Below the pieces are notes generated by a model. It ran no database searches and was not told the DNA's origin. It was given only the letters and a program-made list of their open reading frames with translations. A DNA stretch of 64,000 nt from Salinibacterium sp. SWN167 (GTDB taxonomy: Bacteria; Actinomycetota; Actinomycetes; Actinomycetales; Microbacteriaceae), in NCBI RefSeq assembly GCF_015864665.1, contig NZ_JADYWU010000001.1, positions 930,001 to 994,000 of the forward strand. The letters run 5' to 3'. The first letter of the stretch is position 1. Each line of letters begins with the position of its first letter. Shown one piece after another: positions 44,242 to 52,832 of the stretch. Made by a program: the position numbers and the translations under genes.

Positions 44242-45678
44242 TTAGGCCTTGGCTACTTCTTCGTCGGATGCTGCTGCGGCATCCGCTTCGACCTGAGCAC
44301 GAACGATGTCGCGCTTCTTCTCGAGGCGGCTCACCCAGTAGGCGAAGCCGAGGGAGAGCACGGCGAGGACCGCAATGGTCCAGCCGCCGAGGTTTGCTAC
44401 TCCGAAGAACAGGCCGGTCAGAGGGTTGGCTCCGTCGACGAGCGACGAGATGAGCTGTGATCCCTGGTTGTCGCTGAAGCCGGAAGCTTCGGCGATGGCC
44501 GTGAACTGCGGTGCCGTTGCGGTGGCGATGAACAGGCCGATCGCAATAACGATTGCACCACCGATGACGGAGCGCACGATGTTGCCACGGAAGATCGGAA
44601 CCATCATGGCCACGATGAACGGCAGAGTCGCAAGGTCAACGAGCGGCAGTACCTGGTTGCCGAGCGGAGCGAGCGCAATAGCGATCAACACGGTGACGGG
44701 AACCAACACGAGCGACGTCGCGAGCACCGCGGGTTGCCCCACGGCGATAGCGGTGTCAAGACCGATGTAGAACTTGCGGCCGGGGAAACGCTTCTGAACG
44801 AACTCGCGAGCGGAGTCGGAGACCGGGATGAGGCCTTCCATCAGGATCGACACCATGCGCGGCAGCAGCAGTAGAACGGCGGCGAGGCTGATCGCGAGAA
44901 CGAGGATCGCAATCGAGTCTTCACGTGGGTCGTCGAAGCCGAAGCCAGCGAGCCCGATGATGATTCCGAGCACGAGACCCAGGATCATCGATTCGCCGAA
45001 GACACCGAAGCGCTTCTCGATGGTCTGCGGGTCAGCCTTCAGATTGCGGAAGCCGGGGATGCGGTCGAAGATCCAGTTGAAGGGGATCGCAAACAGGATG
45101 TACGGCGCGCTGGTTCCGTGGGGGAACGAGATGTCGGGGAAGTTGAAGTACTTCTGGATCATCGGTGCCGAGAGGTCGGCCAGGGCCAGAACGATCACCA
45201 TGTGCACGGCGGCAGCGGCAATACCGATCCAGAAGTTGTCGGTGACGGCTCCGACAAGAGCGCCCACGAGGGCGAAGTGCCAGAAGTTCCACAGGTCGAT
45301 GTTGAACGTGCGGGTAAGGCCCGACCACAGCAGCAACATGTTGACGAGGATGCCGACAGGAATAATCACCGCCCCGATAGTTGATCCGAACGCGATGGCG
45401 GCGCTCGCGGGCCAACCAACGTCAAGAACGGTGAGGTTCACGCCGAGGTTCACGGCGAGAGCCTGAGCGGCGGGACCAACCGTGCCGGCCATGAGGCCGA
45501 TCACGAGGTTGATGCCGATGAAGCCGATACCGATGAGGACACCGGCGCGGAGGGCTTGGCTAAACTTTTGGCCAAGGATCATGCCGAAGATCGTGATGAG
45601 GATCGGCAGGGTTACGGAGGCTCCGAGAGCCGTGAGATAGCTGGTGATATTCGTCAGAATATCTTCAATGATGTTCAA
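44242..45678 (-). CDS. PTS system galactitol-type IIC component (GatC family)
   Basis: Membrane protein of 478 residues with about 11-12 helices. EIIC-GAT family motifs are visible: SVTLPILITIFGMILG, AFGSTIGAVIIPVGI, and NFWHFALVGALVGAVTDNFW. A basic/acidic cytoplasmic tail ends the protein. The IIB gene is 104 bases upstream. The usual galactitol catabolic genes (galactitol-1-phosphate dehydrogenase, tagatose kinase or aldolase) are missing, so the substrate is open. Confidence 0.9.
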   Translation of the reverse strand: MNIIEDILTNITSYLTALGASVTLPILITIFGMILGQKFSQALRAGVLIGIGFIGINLVIGLMAGTVGPAAQALAVNLGVNLTVLDVGWPASAAIAFGSTIGAVIIPVGILVNMLLLWSGLTRTFNIDLWNFWHFALVGALVGAVTDNFWIGIAAAAVHMVIVLALADLSAPMIQKYFNFPDISFPHGTSAPYILFAIPFNWIFDRIPGFRNLKADPQTIEKRFGVFGESMILGLVLGIIIGLAGFGFDDPREDSIAILVLAISLAAVLLLLPRMVSILMEGLIPVSDSAREFVQKRFPGRKFYIGLDTAIAVGQPAVLATSLVLVPVTVLIAIALAPLGNQVLPLVDLATLPFIVAMMVPIFRGNIVRSVIGGAIVIAIGLFIATATAPQFTAIAEASGFSDNQGSQLISSLVDGANPLTGLFFGVANLGGWTIAVLAVLSLGFAYWVSRLEKKRDIVRAQVEADAAAASDEEVAKA

Positions 45679-45781
45679 CGTTGAACGTCCAATTCTCTGT
45701 CTGAAGTGAGTGGTGTGGGTGCGCTAGAGCGCGCGGTAACGCACCGCAATGGTTAACTGCGGTGCACGGCGTCGGGGTGAA

Positions 45782-46063
45782 TTAGCCGAACTGCTTCTCG
45801 ATTTCGGCATACACCTTGTCGAGGCCCATTCCGGTAAGGAACGGGAGTCCGGCGATAACGGGGATTCCGACCGAGCCGGGCACTTGGGTAGTGGCGACGA
45901 TGAAGTCTGCAGCGAGGTCGCCGCGCAGAGTGTCGGTTACTTTGCCTTGCGAGATTGTGGCGTCGAGGCCCTTAGACGCACAAAAGTCCTTGATCTTTGT
46001 TGCGACCACGGTGGATGTTGCGACGCCGGTGCCACAGATGACGAGGATGCGTTTTGAGGCCAA
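45782..46063 (-). CDS. PTS system galactitol-type IIB component (GatB family)
   Basis: A 93-residue protein, the normal GatB length. Phospho-Cys lies in ILVICGTGVATSTVV near the N-terminus. The start is a TTG at 46063 with GGAG eight bases upstream; an upstream frame reaching 46114 contains no typical start and lacks a ribosome site. The divergent IIA gene begins 156 bases away and the intervening region has paired TGTACA sites. Confidence 0.88.
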   Translation of the reverse strand: MASKRILVICGTGVATSTVVATKIKDFCASKGLDATISQGKVTDTLRGDLAADFIVATTQVPGSVGIPVIAGLPFLTGMGLDKVYAEIEKQFG

Positions 46064-46120
46064 TTTCGATACTCCAATGTATTCGCGAATGACTGGTGTG
46101 ACACAATTATGCACGTTTGA

Positions 46121-46136
46121 TGTACAAATGTGTACA
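46121..46136. promoter_or_regulatory. Paired TGTACA sites in the gatA/gatB divergent region
   Basis: TGTACA occurs at 46121-46126 and 46131-46136, with the 10-base unit TGTACAAATG/TGTACAAGTG repeated directly. Each TGTACA is palindromic. Placement in a divergent promoter suggests a regulator-binding site, perhaps for the SorC regulator or another protein. Confidence 0.5.
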
Positions 46137-46219
46137 AGTGGTTCTTGTTTTGACTAACACAGTCGCCAAGTGCCCGACAGACACGAAACTTAACCACCGC
46201 CAATGAAGGATGAGGGTTC

Positions 46220-46741
46220 ATGAGCGACACGACCAACGCAGCCGCGGCAGATGCCAACCACGAGGGCGCAACCGCGACCGTAATGCCGCGCGCCGACCTC
46301 AGCTTTGTGGGCCTCCAAGCCAGCTCGAGTGCCGAAGTTCTCACGGCTTTCGCGGCCCAGGCGCTCGCCGTCGGAGCAGTACACCCCACCTATGAGCTGG
46401 CACTGCTTGAGCGCGAACGGGCATACCCCACCGGGCTGCCGACCGTCATCCCTGTTGCTATTCCTCATGCGGATGTCGAACACGCCATCGAGTCGGGCCT
46501 AGGAATTGCGATGCTTGCAGAACCGGTCGACTTCGGCGAAATGGGCGGAGCTGACTCCACCGTCGCAGCCCGGGTCGCGGTGCTTATTCTCGTCACCGAG
46601 CCGCACGCACAAACGGAGATGCTGTCGCAACTCATCGCCGTGTTCCAACTCGATGGCTGGCACGAAACGCTGAGCGCAGCCACGACTGCGGAAGAACTCG
46701 CCGCAACTTTCGCCGGCCTGCTGGCTTCAACCGCTCAGTAG
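46220..46741 (+). CDS. PTS IIA component, galactitol/fructose-type (GatA/EIIA-Ntr-like)
   Basis: A 173-residue IIA protein with an acidic/Ala-rich N-terminal extension of about 24 residues. The phosphohistidine is His 83 in VAIPHADVEHA. It would pass phosphate from HPr to the GatB Cys. It is transcribed away from gatBC. SorC gene follows 60 bases past its end, on the other strand. Confidence 0.87.
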   Translation: MSDTTNAAAADANHEGATATVMPRADLSFVGLQASSSAEVLTAFAAQALAVGAVHPTYELALLERERAYPTGLPTVIPVAIPHADVEHAIESGLGIAMLAEPVDFGEMGGADSTVAARVAVLILVTEPHAQTEMLSQLIAVFQLDGWHETLSAATTAEELAATFAGLLASTAQ

Positions 46742-46802
46742 TGGGCCGCCGGGAGCTGCTTCGCTGCTGACCTGAAGCGTGACTACCGCGGGGTGGTGCT
46801 CG

Positions 46803-47729
46803 TTAACGCTGGTTGAGGAGTGCGAGCGCGAGGTCCGAGTCGACGACGAGCACATCGAAGAGCCCGCCCGTGAGCGCCGCGTGGGTGCCCTCGAGCTTCT
46901 GTGCTCCGGCGGCAACGCCCACGACGGTCGGAATGTTGCCGAGCTCTTCCAGATCGATCGCGATGACGCGGTCATTAACTACTGACTCGACGATTTTTCC
47001 GTCACTGTCGAAGAAGCGTGTGCAGCAGTCACCAACGGCTCCGGATGCTGCGAACTCAGCGCGCTCAGTCTTGCTCAAGTTCATCGACTCGATGATCGCG
47101 CCAGAAGCTCCAACGCCGACGTTACCGACACCAACGATCGCGATCTTGGCCCGCTTCGATGCGCTCAATACGCCGGTGATGGACGGTTCGCGCAGGAATG
47201 CTTCTCGGGATGCGGGGGATTCGACGACCGCGGGCGCGTAAAGGCGGCGGTGTTGCGCTCCCAGTTTGGTGGCGAGCAGGCGGACGAGAACGTTGCCGTC
47301 GCGAGCGGAGTCCACGATGGAAAGCCCGCCGACGAGGGGAAGCACTTCGATGTTCTCGTGGGAGGAGTCATCCGGAATCTCATCAACGACGGCCTGCACG
47401 CTTGAGCCCCAGGAAAGGGCGATGCCGCCGTCGCGGGGCAGATTGTCGATGAGCCATTGGGCGCCGAGCGCGCCAACGCGAGTGAGTTGGTTGTCGGCGC
47501 CGGTGCTGGGCGCGACGCGGCACTCGCGGAGTCCGTAGCGGGCGACGAGTTGAGCTTCGAGGTCTTGAGCACGGCCGAAAGGATCGTTGATACGGATCTC
47601 GACGATGCCGTTCTTGCGGGCATCAGCGAGCACGCGAGAGACGTTCGATCGCGAGACCCCAATCTCTTGGGCGACTTCGGCTTGTGATTTGCCCTCGAGG
47701 TAGTAGAGAGTGGCGGCCTTCACAAGCAT
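46803..47729 (-). CDS. SorC/DeoR-family sugar-binding transcriptional regulator
   Basis: A 308-residue regulator. N-terminal helix-turn-helix (MLVKAATLYYLEGKSQAEVA, then GVSRSNVSRVLADARKNG) and a C-terminal sugar-phosphate-binding domain from about residue 60 (SWGSSVQAVVDEIPD, VGNVGVGASGAII). The ATG at 47729 is the first start after an in-frame stop. It is divergent from the hydroxyacyl-CoA-dehydrogenase-like gene. It is the only regulator in the island, so it is the best candidate for the CACANNNGTG sites. Confidence 0.9.
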   Translation of the reverse strand: MLVKAATLYYLEGKSQAEVAQEIGVSRSNVSRVLADARKNGIVEIRINDPFGRAQDLEAQLVARYGLRECRVAPSTGADNQLTRVGALGAQWLIDNLPRDGGIALSWGSSVQAVVDEIPDDSSHENIEVLPLVGGLSIVDSARDGNVLVRLLATKLGAQHRRLYAPAVVESPASREAFLREPSITGVLSASKRAKIAIVGVGNVGVGASGAIIESMNLSKTERAEFAASGAVGDCCTRFFDSDGKIVESVVNDRVIAIDLEELGNIPTVVGVAAGAQKLEGTHAALTGGLFDVLVVDSDLALALLNQR

Positions 47730-47810
47730 GGCTTGATTGCGTGGACTGGGTATCGGTCCATTCCTCTCTCATGCTTCGTTGCTGATTTGCACTGATTCTA
47801 CTTCGGTCTT

Positions 47811-47820
47811 CACACTCGTG
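47811..47820. promoter_or_regulatory. Operator-like CACACTCGTG upstream of the SorC gene
   Basis: The 10-mer sits just upstream of a candidate -10 TAGAAT (plus-strand ATTCTA at 47795-47800) for the minus-strand SorC gene. The identical 10-mer is at 47929 upstream of the divergent gene, suggesting joint autoregulation. Confidence 0.5.
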
Positions 47821-47928
47821 CGCGTGATTTGCAGGGTTCTGCTAGCTAAAAACCCCTGATTGATGCCAGTCCGTGACCCACATGCCCCCAGAAAACAAGC
47901 GCTTTATATCCCGCTGAAGCACATGCTG

Positions 47929-47938
47929 CACACTCGTG
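47929..47938. promoter_or_regulatory. Operator-like CACACTCGTG upstream of the HAD-family gene
   Basis: Same 10-mer as at 47811. A -10-like TATAAA is at 47993-47998, 20 bases before the gene start. Confidence 0.5.
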
Positions 47939-48017
47939 AGGTACAGCCAAGGCTCAGCCAATCAGGAGTAAATTTAGAGCATCGGATCAGGTTATAAACC
48001 GAAGAGAAGAGAGCACA

Positions 48018-48878
48018 ATGACAAACATTCAGCGTGTAACGGTTCTGGGCACTGGCGTGCTCGGATCCCAGATTGCATACCAAACAGCATTCAGTGGCTT
48101 CGAGGTCGTGGCATACGACATCAACGATGAAGTTCTAGAGAAGGCTCGCACTCGGTTCGACGGGCTGGCGAGCACCTACGTTGCCGACAGCGTTGCTGGT
48201 GCGGCAGACGGCAAGGCGCAAGAAGCCCTCGGTCGCGTGCGGTTCTCCTCCGATCTTGCGGATGCAGTTAAGGACGCCGACCTCGTTATCGAGGCCATTC
48301 CCGAGATTCTTGACCTCAAGAAGACCACCTACGCGGAGCTCGGAAAGCTCGCTCCCGCCCACACGATTTTTGCGACAAACTCGTCCACTCTGTTGCCCAG
48401 CGACATCAAGGACTCCACCGGGCGTCCAGACAAGTTCCTCGCACTGCACTTTGCCAACCAAATCTGGAAGTTCAACACTGCAGAGATCATGGGTACGGCA
48501 GACACCGACCCCGCTGTCTTCGATTCGGTCGTGGAGTTCGCTTCTGCAATCGGTATGGTGCCGATTCCGATCCACAAGGAGAAGGCCGGCTACGTTCTCA
48601 ACTCGTTGCTCGTTCCGTTCCTCAACGCTGCGGCAGAGCTCGCGGCCGATGGTTATGCAGAACCCGCCGACGTAGACAACACGTGGCGGATCGCTACTGG
48701 TGCTCCTATGGGGCCGTTCCAGATCTTCGACGTCATCGGGCTCACTACGCCGTACAACGTCATGTCCCACGGTGATGACAACGCGAAGCGGTTCGCCGAG
48801 TGGCTGAAGACTGAATACATCGACAAGGGCTACCTCGGTATCGCAACCGGTCGAGGTTTCTACACCTACACGAAGTAG
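48018..48878 (+). CDS. 3-hydroxyacyl-CoA-dehydrogenase-family NAD-dependent oxidoreductase
   Basis: A 286-residue protein with a Rossmann N-terminus (VTVLGTGVLGSQIAYQTAF), a catalytic region (VIEAIPE, ALHFANQIWKF with the His) and a C-terminal helical domain. The fold is that of 3-hydroxybutyryl-CoA dehydrogenase and L-gulonate 3-dehydrogenase. No other fatty-acid or CoA gene is near, and it shares regulatory sites with the PTS island. Oxidation of a small hydroxy acid or polyol derivative is possible; substrate unknown. A terminator follows. Confidence 0.8.
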   Translation: MTNIQRVTVLGTGVLGSQIAYQTAFSGFEVVAYDINDEVLEKARTRFDGLASTYVADSVAGAADGKAQEALGRVRFSSDLADAVKDADLVIEAIPEILDLKKTTYAELGKLAPAHTIFATNSSTLLPSDIKDSTGRPDKFLALHFANQIWKFNTAEIMGTADTDPAVFDSVVEFASAIGMVPIPIHKEKAGYVLNSLLVPFLNAAAELAADGYAEPADVDNTWRIATGAPMGPFQIFDVIGLTTPYNVMSHGDDNAKRFAEWLKTEYIDKGYLGIATGRGFYTYTK

Positions 48879-48884
48879 CGCCTG

Positions 48885-48919
48885 AGAGGCACGGCGAAGC
48901 TCGCCTTCGCCGTGCCTCT
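48885..48919 (+). terminator. Terminator after the HAD-family gene
   Basis: 15-bp stem AGAGGCACGGCGAAG / CTTCGCCGTGCCTCT with a 5-base loop. Confidence 0.85.
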
Positions 48920-48964
48920 GTGTGCGACCGTGTAATCCTCAGCGGCGGTCGCTAAACTTGCTTA

Positions 48965-50395
48965 GTGACTATTCGCCTGTACGACACCCGTAGCGCCAGC
49001 CTCCTCGACCTCGATCCCCGTGAGCCGGGCAAGGTGGGCATCTACGTCTGCGGTCCTACCGTGCAGTCGTCTCCGCACATCGGCCACTTGCGTTCGGCCC
49101 TCGTCTACGACATCTGGCGCCGCTGGCTCACCTACCGTGGGCTCGACGTCACGCTCGTGCGCAACGTCACCGACATTGACGACAAGATTTTGACCCGAGC
49201 AGCGGATGCCGCAGCCGAAGGCTCGACCGAACAGTGGTGGGCCTTGGCCTACCGTGTCGAACTCGAGTTCACCGCGGGCTACAACGAGCTCGGCATTCTG
49301 CCGCCGACCTACGAGCCCCGCGCCACCGGCAACATCGGTGAGATGCGCGAACTGATCGCGAAGCTCATCGAGCGCGGCCATGCTTATGCCGCGAGCGACG
49401 ACTCCGGCGACGTCTACTTCGACACTCAGTCGTGGCCCTCCTACGGTGAACTCACCCGGCAGAAGCTCGACGACATGGTTGCCGCAGCCGATGCCGACCC
49501 GCGCTCCAAGCGCGACCCGAGAGACTTCGCCCTCTGGAAGGGGAGCAAGGCCACTGAACCCGAGTCAGCATCGTGGTCGTCGCCGTGGGGCAACGGTCGT
49601 CCAGGCTGGCACATCGAGTGCTCTGCCATGTCTCGCCGATATTTGGGCGGGGCATTCGACATCCACGGTGGTGGCCTTGATTTGCGGTTCCCTCATCACG
49701 AGAACGAACTTGCCCAGTCGACCGCTGCTGGTGATGAGTTCGCTCGTCACTGGGTGCACAACGGCATGGTCAACGTCAACGGCCAAAAAATGTCGAAATC
49801 ACTCGGCAATTCGGTGTTCGCCCGCGACCTTTTGGATGCCGCCCGCCCGATTGTGGTGCGCTATTTGTTGGGAGCGGCCCATTACCGCTCCACAATCGAC
49901 TACACTGACACGTCACTTGCTGAAGCAGAAGCAGCCTTTGAACGCCTTGAGGTGTTCATTGAGCGTGCCTCGCGTCGACTGCGAGATACTCGCTTCGACG
50001 TCGCGAACACCACAGAGGTGCCCGAGGCATTCGGCGAGGCCATGGATGACGACCTTGCAGTGCCTCAGGCGCTCGCGGTCGTGCACGAGACGATTCGTTC
50101 GGGCAACGCTGCCCTCGACGACGGAGATCTTGCGGCGGTTGCCACCGCGCGATCACACGTGATCGCTATGGCACAGGTTTTGGGTATCAACCCACTTGAT
50201 CCACGATGGGGTTCTGAGCGTTCAGAGCCAGCCGTTGCTGCTTTGTCAGTACTGGTTGAACAGCTCATTGAGGATCGCAATACGGCCCGCGCAGCTAAGG
50301 ATTTTGCTGCCGCAGACCGAATCCGTGATGAACTATCAGCGGCGGGCATCGCACTAGAAGATGACTCGACCGGATCGCATTGGAGCTTGCCGTGA
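48965..50395 (+). CDS. cysS: Cysteinyl-tRNA synthetase
   Basis: Class I synthetase of 476 residues. The HIGH motif reads [13 protein letters not shown] (about residues 37-49) and KMSKS is intact at about residue 275. The Zn ligands include the Cys in VCGPTV and SAMS. In other actinobacteria this gene directly follows ispF (or ispDF), and rlmB follows it as here. Start is GTG at 48965. Confidence 0.96.
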   Translation: MTIRLYDTRSASLLDLDPREPGKVGIYVCGPTVQSSPHIGHLRSALVYDIWRRWLTYRGLDVTLVRNVTDIDDKILTRAADAAAEGSTEQWWALAYRVELEFTAGYNELGILPPTYEPRATGNIGEMRELIAKLIERGHAYAASDDSGDVYFDTQSWPSYGELTRQKLDDMVAAADADPRSKRDPRDFALWKGSKATEPESASWSSPWGNGRPGWHIECSAMSRRYLGGAFDIHGGGLDLRFPHHENELAQSTAAGDEFARHWVHNGMVNVNGQKMSKSLGNSVFARDLLDAARPIVVRYLLGAAHYRSTIDYTDTSLAEAEAAFERLEVFIERASRRLRDTRFDVANTTEVPEAFGEAMDDDLAVPQALAVVHETIRSGNAALDDGDLAAVATARSHVIAMAQVLGINPLDPRWGSERSEPAVAALSVLVEQLIEDRNTARAAKDFAAADRIRDELSAAGIALEDDSTGSHWSLP

Positions 50396-50426
50396 CTGAT
50401 CGGCGCTTCCGACAGGAGCAACACTC

Positions 50427-51461
50427 GTGAAAAACCCAGGTAACACACCCCGCGCAGGAGCGGTACGCAAGGGCCGCAAGGGCCCCCAGGTCGGCTCGGG
50501 AGGCCAGGGACGTCAGGCTCTCGAAGGTCGCAAGCCCACCCCCAAGGCAGAAGACCGCCCGTACCACCCCGCAGGCAAGCGCAAGGCTGCGGCCGAGCGC
50601 TATGAAGCAGCCGGTGGAACTCGCCGAAACGGTGGCAAGCCCTCCGAGGGCGGCCAGCGTTCGAGCCAGCCCAGTCGGTCGCGGGTAGCGAAGTCTGCCG
50701 ACGAGTCTGAGATGGTCACCGGCCGTAACTCGGTGCTCGAGGCTCTTCGCGCCAAGATCCCCGCCCACACTCTCTACATGGCTGCACGCATCGAATACGA
50801 TGACCGCGTCAAGGAGATCCTCAAGCTCGCGACCTCGCGCGGCATTGCCGTGCTCGAAGTGATGCGTCCAGAACTCGACCGCCTTGCCGGTTTCGACTCT
50901 GTGCACCAGGGCTTTGCCCTCAAGGTGCCGCCGTACGAGTACGCGCACCCCATGGAATTGCTCGACAAGGTAGAAGCTCGCGGCCAGGTTCCGCTGCTTG
51001 TTGCTCTCGACGGCATCACTGACCCGCGCAACCTCGGCGCCATCGTGCGTTCGGTTGCCGCGTTTGGCGGCCAGGGTGTCATTGTTCCGCAGCGTCGCTC
51101 GGTGGGCATGACGGCATCCGCGTGGAAAACCTCGGCCGGTGCTGCCGCACGCACACCCGTTGCTATGGCCAATAACCTCACGCAGATGATTAAGGAATAC
51201 AAGAAGCGTGGTGTCTTCGTGCTCGGACTCGATGGGGATGGCGACGTGTCGCTTCCCTCCTTGCCGCTGGCGAAAGAGCCCGTTCTGATCGTCGTCGGTA
51301 GCGAAGGTAAGGGCTTGTCGCGTCTCGTCACTGAAAACTGCGACGCCATCGTGTCGATCCCGATCAGTGCTTCGACCGAGTCGCTCAACGCCGGTATCGC
51401 CGCGAGTGTCACGCTCTATGAGATCTCGAAGCTGCGCTCGGCAGCTCGCAAAAAGAAGTAG
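50427..51461 (+). CDS. rlmB: 23S rRNA 2'-O-ribose methyltransferase RlmB-type (SpoU family)
   Basis: SPOUT methyltransferase of 344 residues. A basic N-terminal extension (GAVRKGRKGPQVGSGGQGRQ) is typical of actinobacterial forms. The core starts GRNSVLEALRAKIPAHTLYMA; motif 1 is LVALDGITDPRNLGAIVRS and the knotted SAM site is in PVLIVVGSEGKGLSR and PISASTESLNAGIAASV. It methylates G2251 of 23S rRNA in E. coli; exact target here inferred. Confidence 0.93.
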   Translation: MKNPGNTPRAGAVRKGRKGPQVGSGGQGRQALEGRKPTPKAEDRPYHPAGKRKAAAERYEAAGGTRRNGGKPSEGGQRSSQPSRSRVAKSADESEMVTGRNSVLEALRAKIPAHTLYMAARIEYDDRVKEILKLATSRGIAVLEVMRPELDRLAGFDSVHQGFALKVPPYEYAHPMELLDKVEARGQVPLLVALDGITDPRNLGAIVRSVAAFGGQGVIVPQRRSVGMTASAWKTSAGAAARTPVAMANNLTQMIKEYKKRGVFVLGLDGDGDVSLPSLPLAKEPVLIVVGSEGKGLSRLVTENCDAIVSIPISASTESLNAGIAASVTLYEISKLRSAARKKK

Positions 51462-51490
51462 CGTGCCGCAGGAGTGATCCTGTGCTGCAA

Positions 51491-51532
51491 CGCAGAGAGC
51501 CGCTGCCCCCGAGGGGACAGCGGCTCTCTGCG
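51491..51532. terminator. Bidirectional terminator after rlmB
   Basis: 15-bp stem CGCAGAGAGCCGCTG / CAGCGGCTCTCTGCG, between rlmB and the convergent PLP enzyme gene. Confidence 0.85.
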
Positions 51533-51548
51533 TTTAAGGAAAGTGCGG

Positions 51549-52733
51549 CTAGCTTGCGCTGACCGCGTCAAGCGCAGCCGTGATGTCGTTCATGAGGTCA
51601 TCGACGTGCTCGAGCCCGACCGAGACACGCACAATTCCCGCTCCCGGCTTCGCTTCGGAAGCAACCGGGCGGTGCGTGAGCGATGCCGGATGCTGCACGA
51701 GGGTGTCGATGCCGCCGAGCGATACCGCGTGGGTGATGAGCTTTACCGACTCGGTGAACTTCGCCGCGGCGTCATAGCCGCCGGCAAGGTCGAGAGCGAT
51801 GAGCGAACCGGCGCCGGCCGATTGGGTTCCGATGAGTCCAGCCGGGTCCTGGCCGGGAAGACCGGGGTAGAGCACGCGAGCGAGCGCGGGATGACCGTCG
51901 AGGCGACGAGCAAGCTCGCCCGCGGTCTCCTGCTGGGCGCGTACGCGCAGGGGAAGCGTGCGAAGTCCACGGTGAAGCAGGTAGGCCGCAAAGGGGTGCA
52001 GAACGCCACCAGTGAGAGCGCGGACGTTGCGCAGGGCCTTGGCGTGCTCTTCGCTCGTGGCGATAACCCCGCCCATGACATCCCCGTGGCCACCCAAGTA
52101 CTTGGTGGCACTGTGCAGCACCATCGCGGCGCCGAATTCGATGGGGCGTTGAAGAACGGGAGTCGCGAAGGTGTTGTCCACGAGAACGGGCACGGCACCG
52201 GCGGCCTCGACGACCTTCTTGATGTCGACGAGTTCGAGGGTGGGGTTCGCGGGGGACTCAATGATGATGAGGCCCGTGTTGGGCTGAATGGCGCTGACGA
52301 TCGAGTCGGCATCCGCCCAGGTCACCGTCGTGCCGAGCAGTCCGTTGTCGAGAACGTGGTCGGTTCCACCGTAAAGCGGGCGAACGCCCACGACGTGCGG
52401 GCGGCCGGCCGAAGCGATGGAAATCAGCACCGCGGAGAGCGCTGCCATGCCGCTGGCATACGCGACGGCGGCTTCCGCTCCTTCGAGGGCGGCGAGGCTG
52501 TCTTCGAATCGAGCGACACCTGGCTGCCAGAGTCGTTGGTAGACCGCGGAGTGGCCATCGATGATGGGGTTTCCCGTGGCGAGGTTCTCGTAGGAGTCGC
52601 CACCCACTTCGACGCTCGGCAGCGGATTGGTGGTGGAGAGGTCGATCGAGGGAACGTGCTGACCAGATTCTTGCACGCCCTCCATTCCCGCGTGAACAGC
52701 AAGGGTTTCGAGATGGATGTCGTGAGGCAGCAT
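51549..52733 (-). CDS. metB: Cys/Met metabolism PLP enzyme (cystathionine gamma-synthase or -lyase)
   Basis: PLP-dependent trans-sulfuration enzyme of 394 residues. The Schiff-base Lys is in HSATKYLGGHGDVMGG, and the start HLETLAVHAG matches MetB. YGGTDHVLDN and SGMAALSAVL carry the cofactor site. Synthase and lyase activities cannot be separated from sequence; both process cystathionine or homocysteine. The divergent Lrp gene begins 99 bases away and probably senses a product. Confidence 0.87.
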   Translation of the reverse strand: MLPHDIHLETLAVHAGMEGVQESGQHVPSIDLSTTNPLPSVEVGGDSYENLATGNPIIDGHSAVYQRLWQPGVARFEDSLAALEGAEAAVAYASGMAALSAVLISIASAGRPHVVGVRPLYGGTDHVLDNGLLGTTVTWADADSIVSAIQPNTGLIIIESPANPTLELVDIKKVVEAAGAVPVLVDNTFATPVLQRPIEFGAAMVLHSATKYLGGHGDVMGGVIATSEEHAKALRNVRALTGGVLHPFAAYLLHRGLRTLPLRVRAQQETAGELARRLDGHPALARVLYPGLPGQDPAGLIGTQSAGAGSLIALDLAGGYDAAAKFTESVKLITHAVSLGGIDTLVQHPASLTHRPVASEAKPGAGIVRVSVGLEHVDDLMNDITAALDAVSAS

Positions 52734-52832
52734 GACTTGATAACAGCAGAAACTTCGACGCTAATCAACTCTCCTGCAGAATCTTCACGAAATGTGACGT
52801 TTTTCGCATAAGCTGCGACTCAGGAGGCCACC

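Noticed and set aside
47727-47765. Alternative upstream start of the SorC gene (MDRYPVHAIK in another frame), suggesting a frameshift
   Set aside because: That frame ends at a stop within about 15 codons, and the reading frame from ATG 47729 already holds the whole HTH; chance similarity is more likely.
51474-52811. 445-codon open frame on the plus strand
   Set aside because: Antisense to the PLP enzyme gene, which has the catalytic Lys motif.
52734-52832. Possible SAM or other riboswitch upstream of the metB-like gene
   Set aside because: The divergent region is only 99 bases and shows no riboswitch-like stems; control by the adjacent Lrp gene is simpler.
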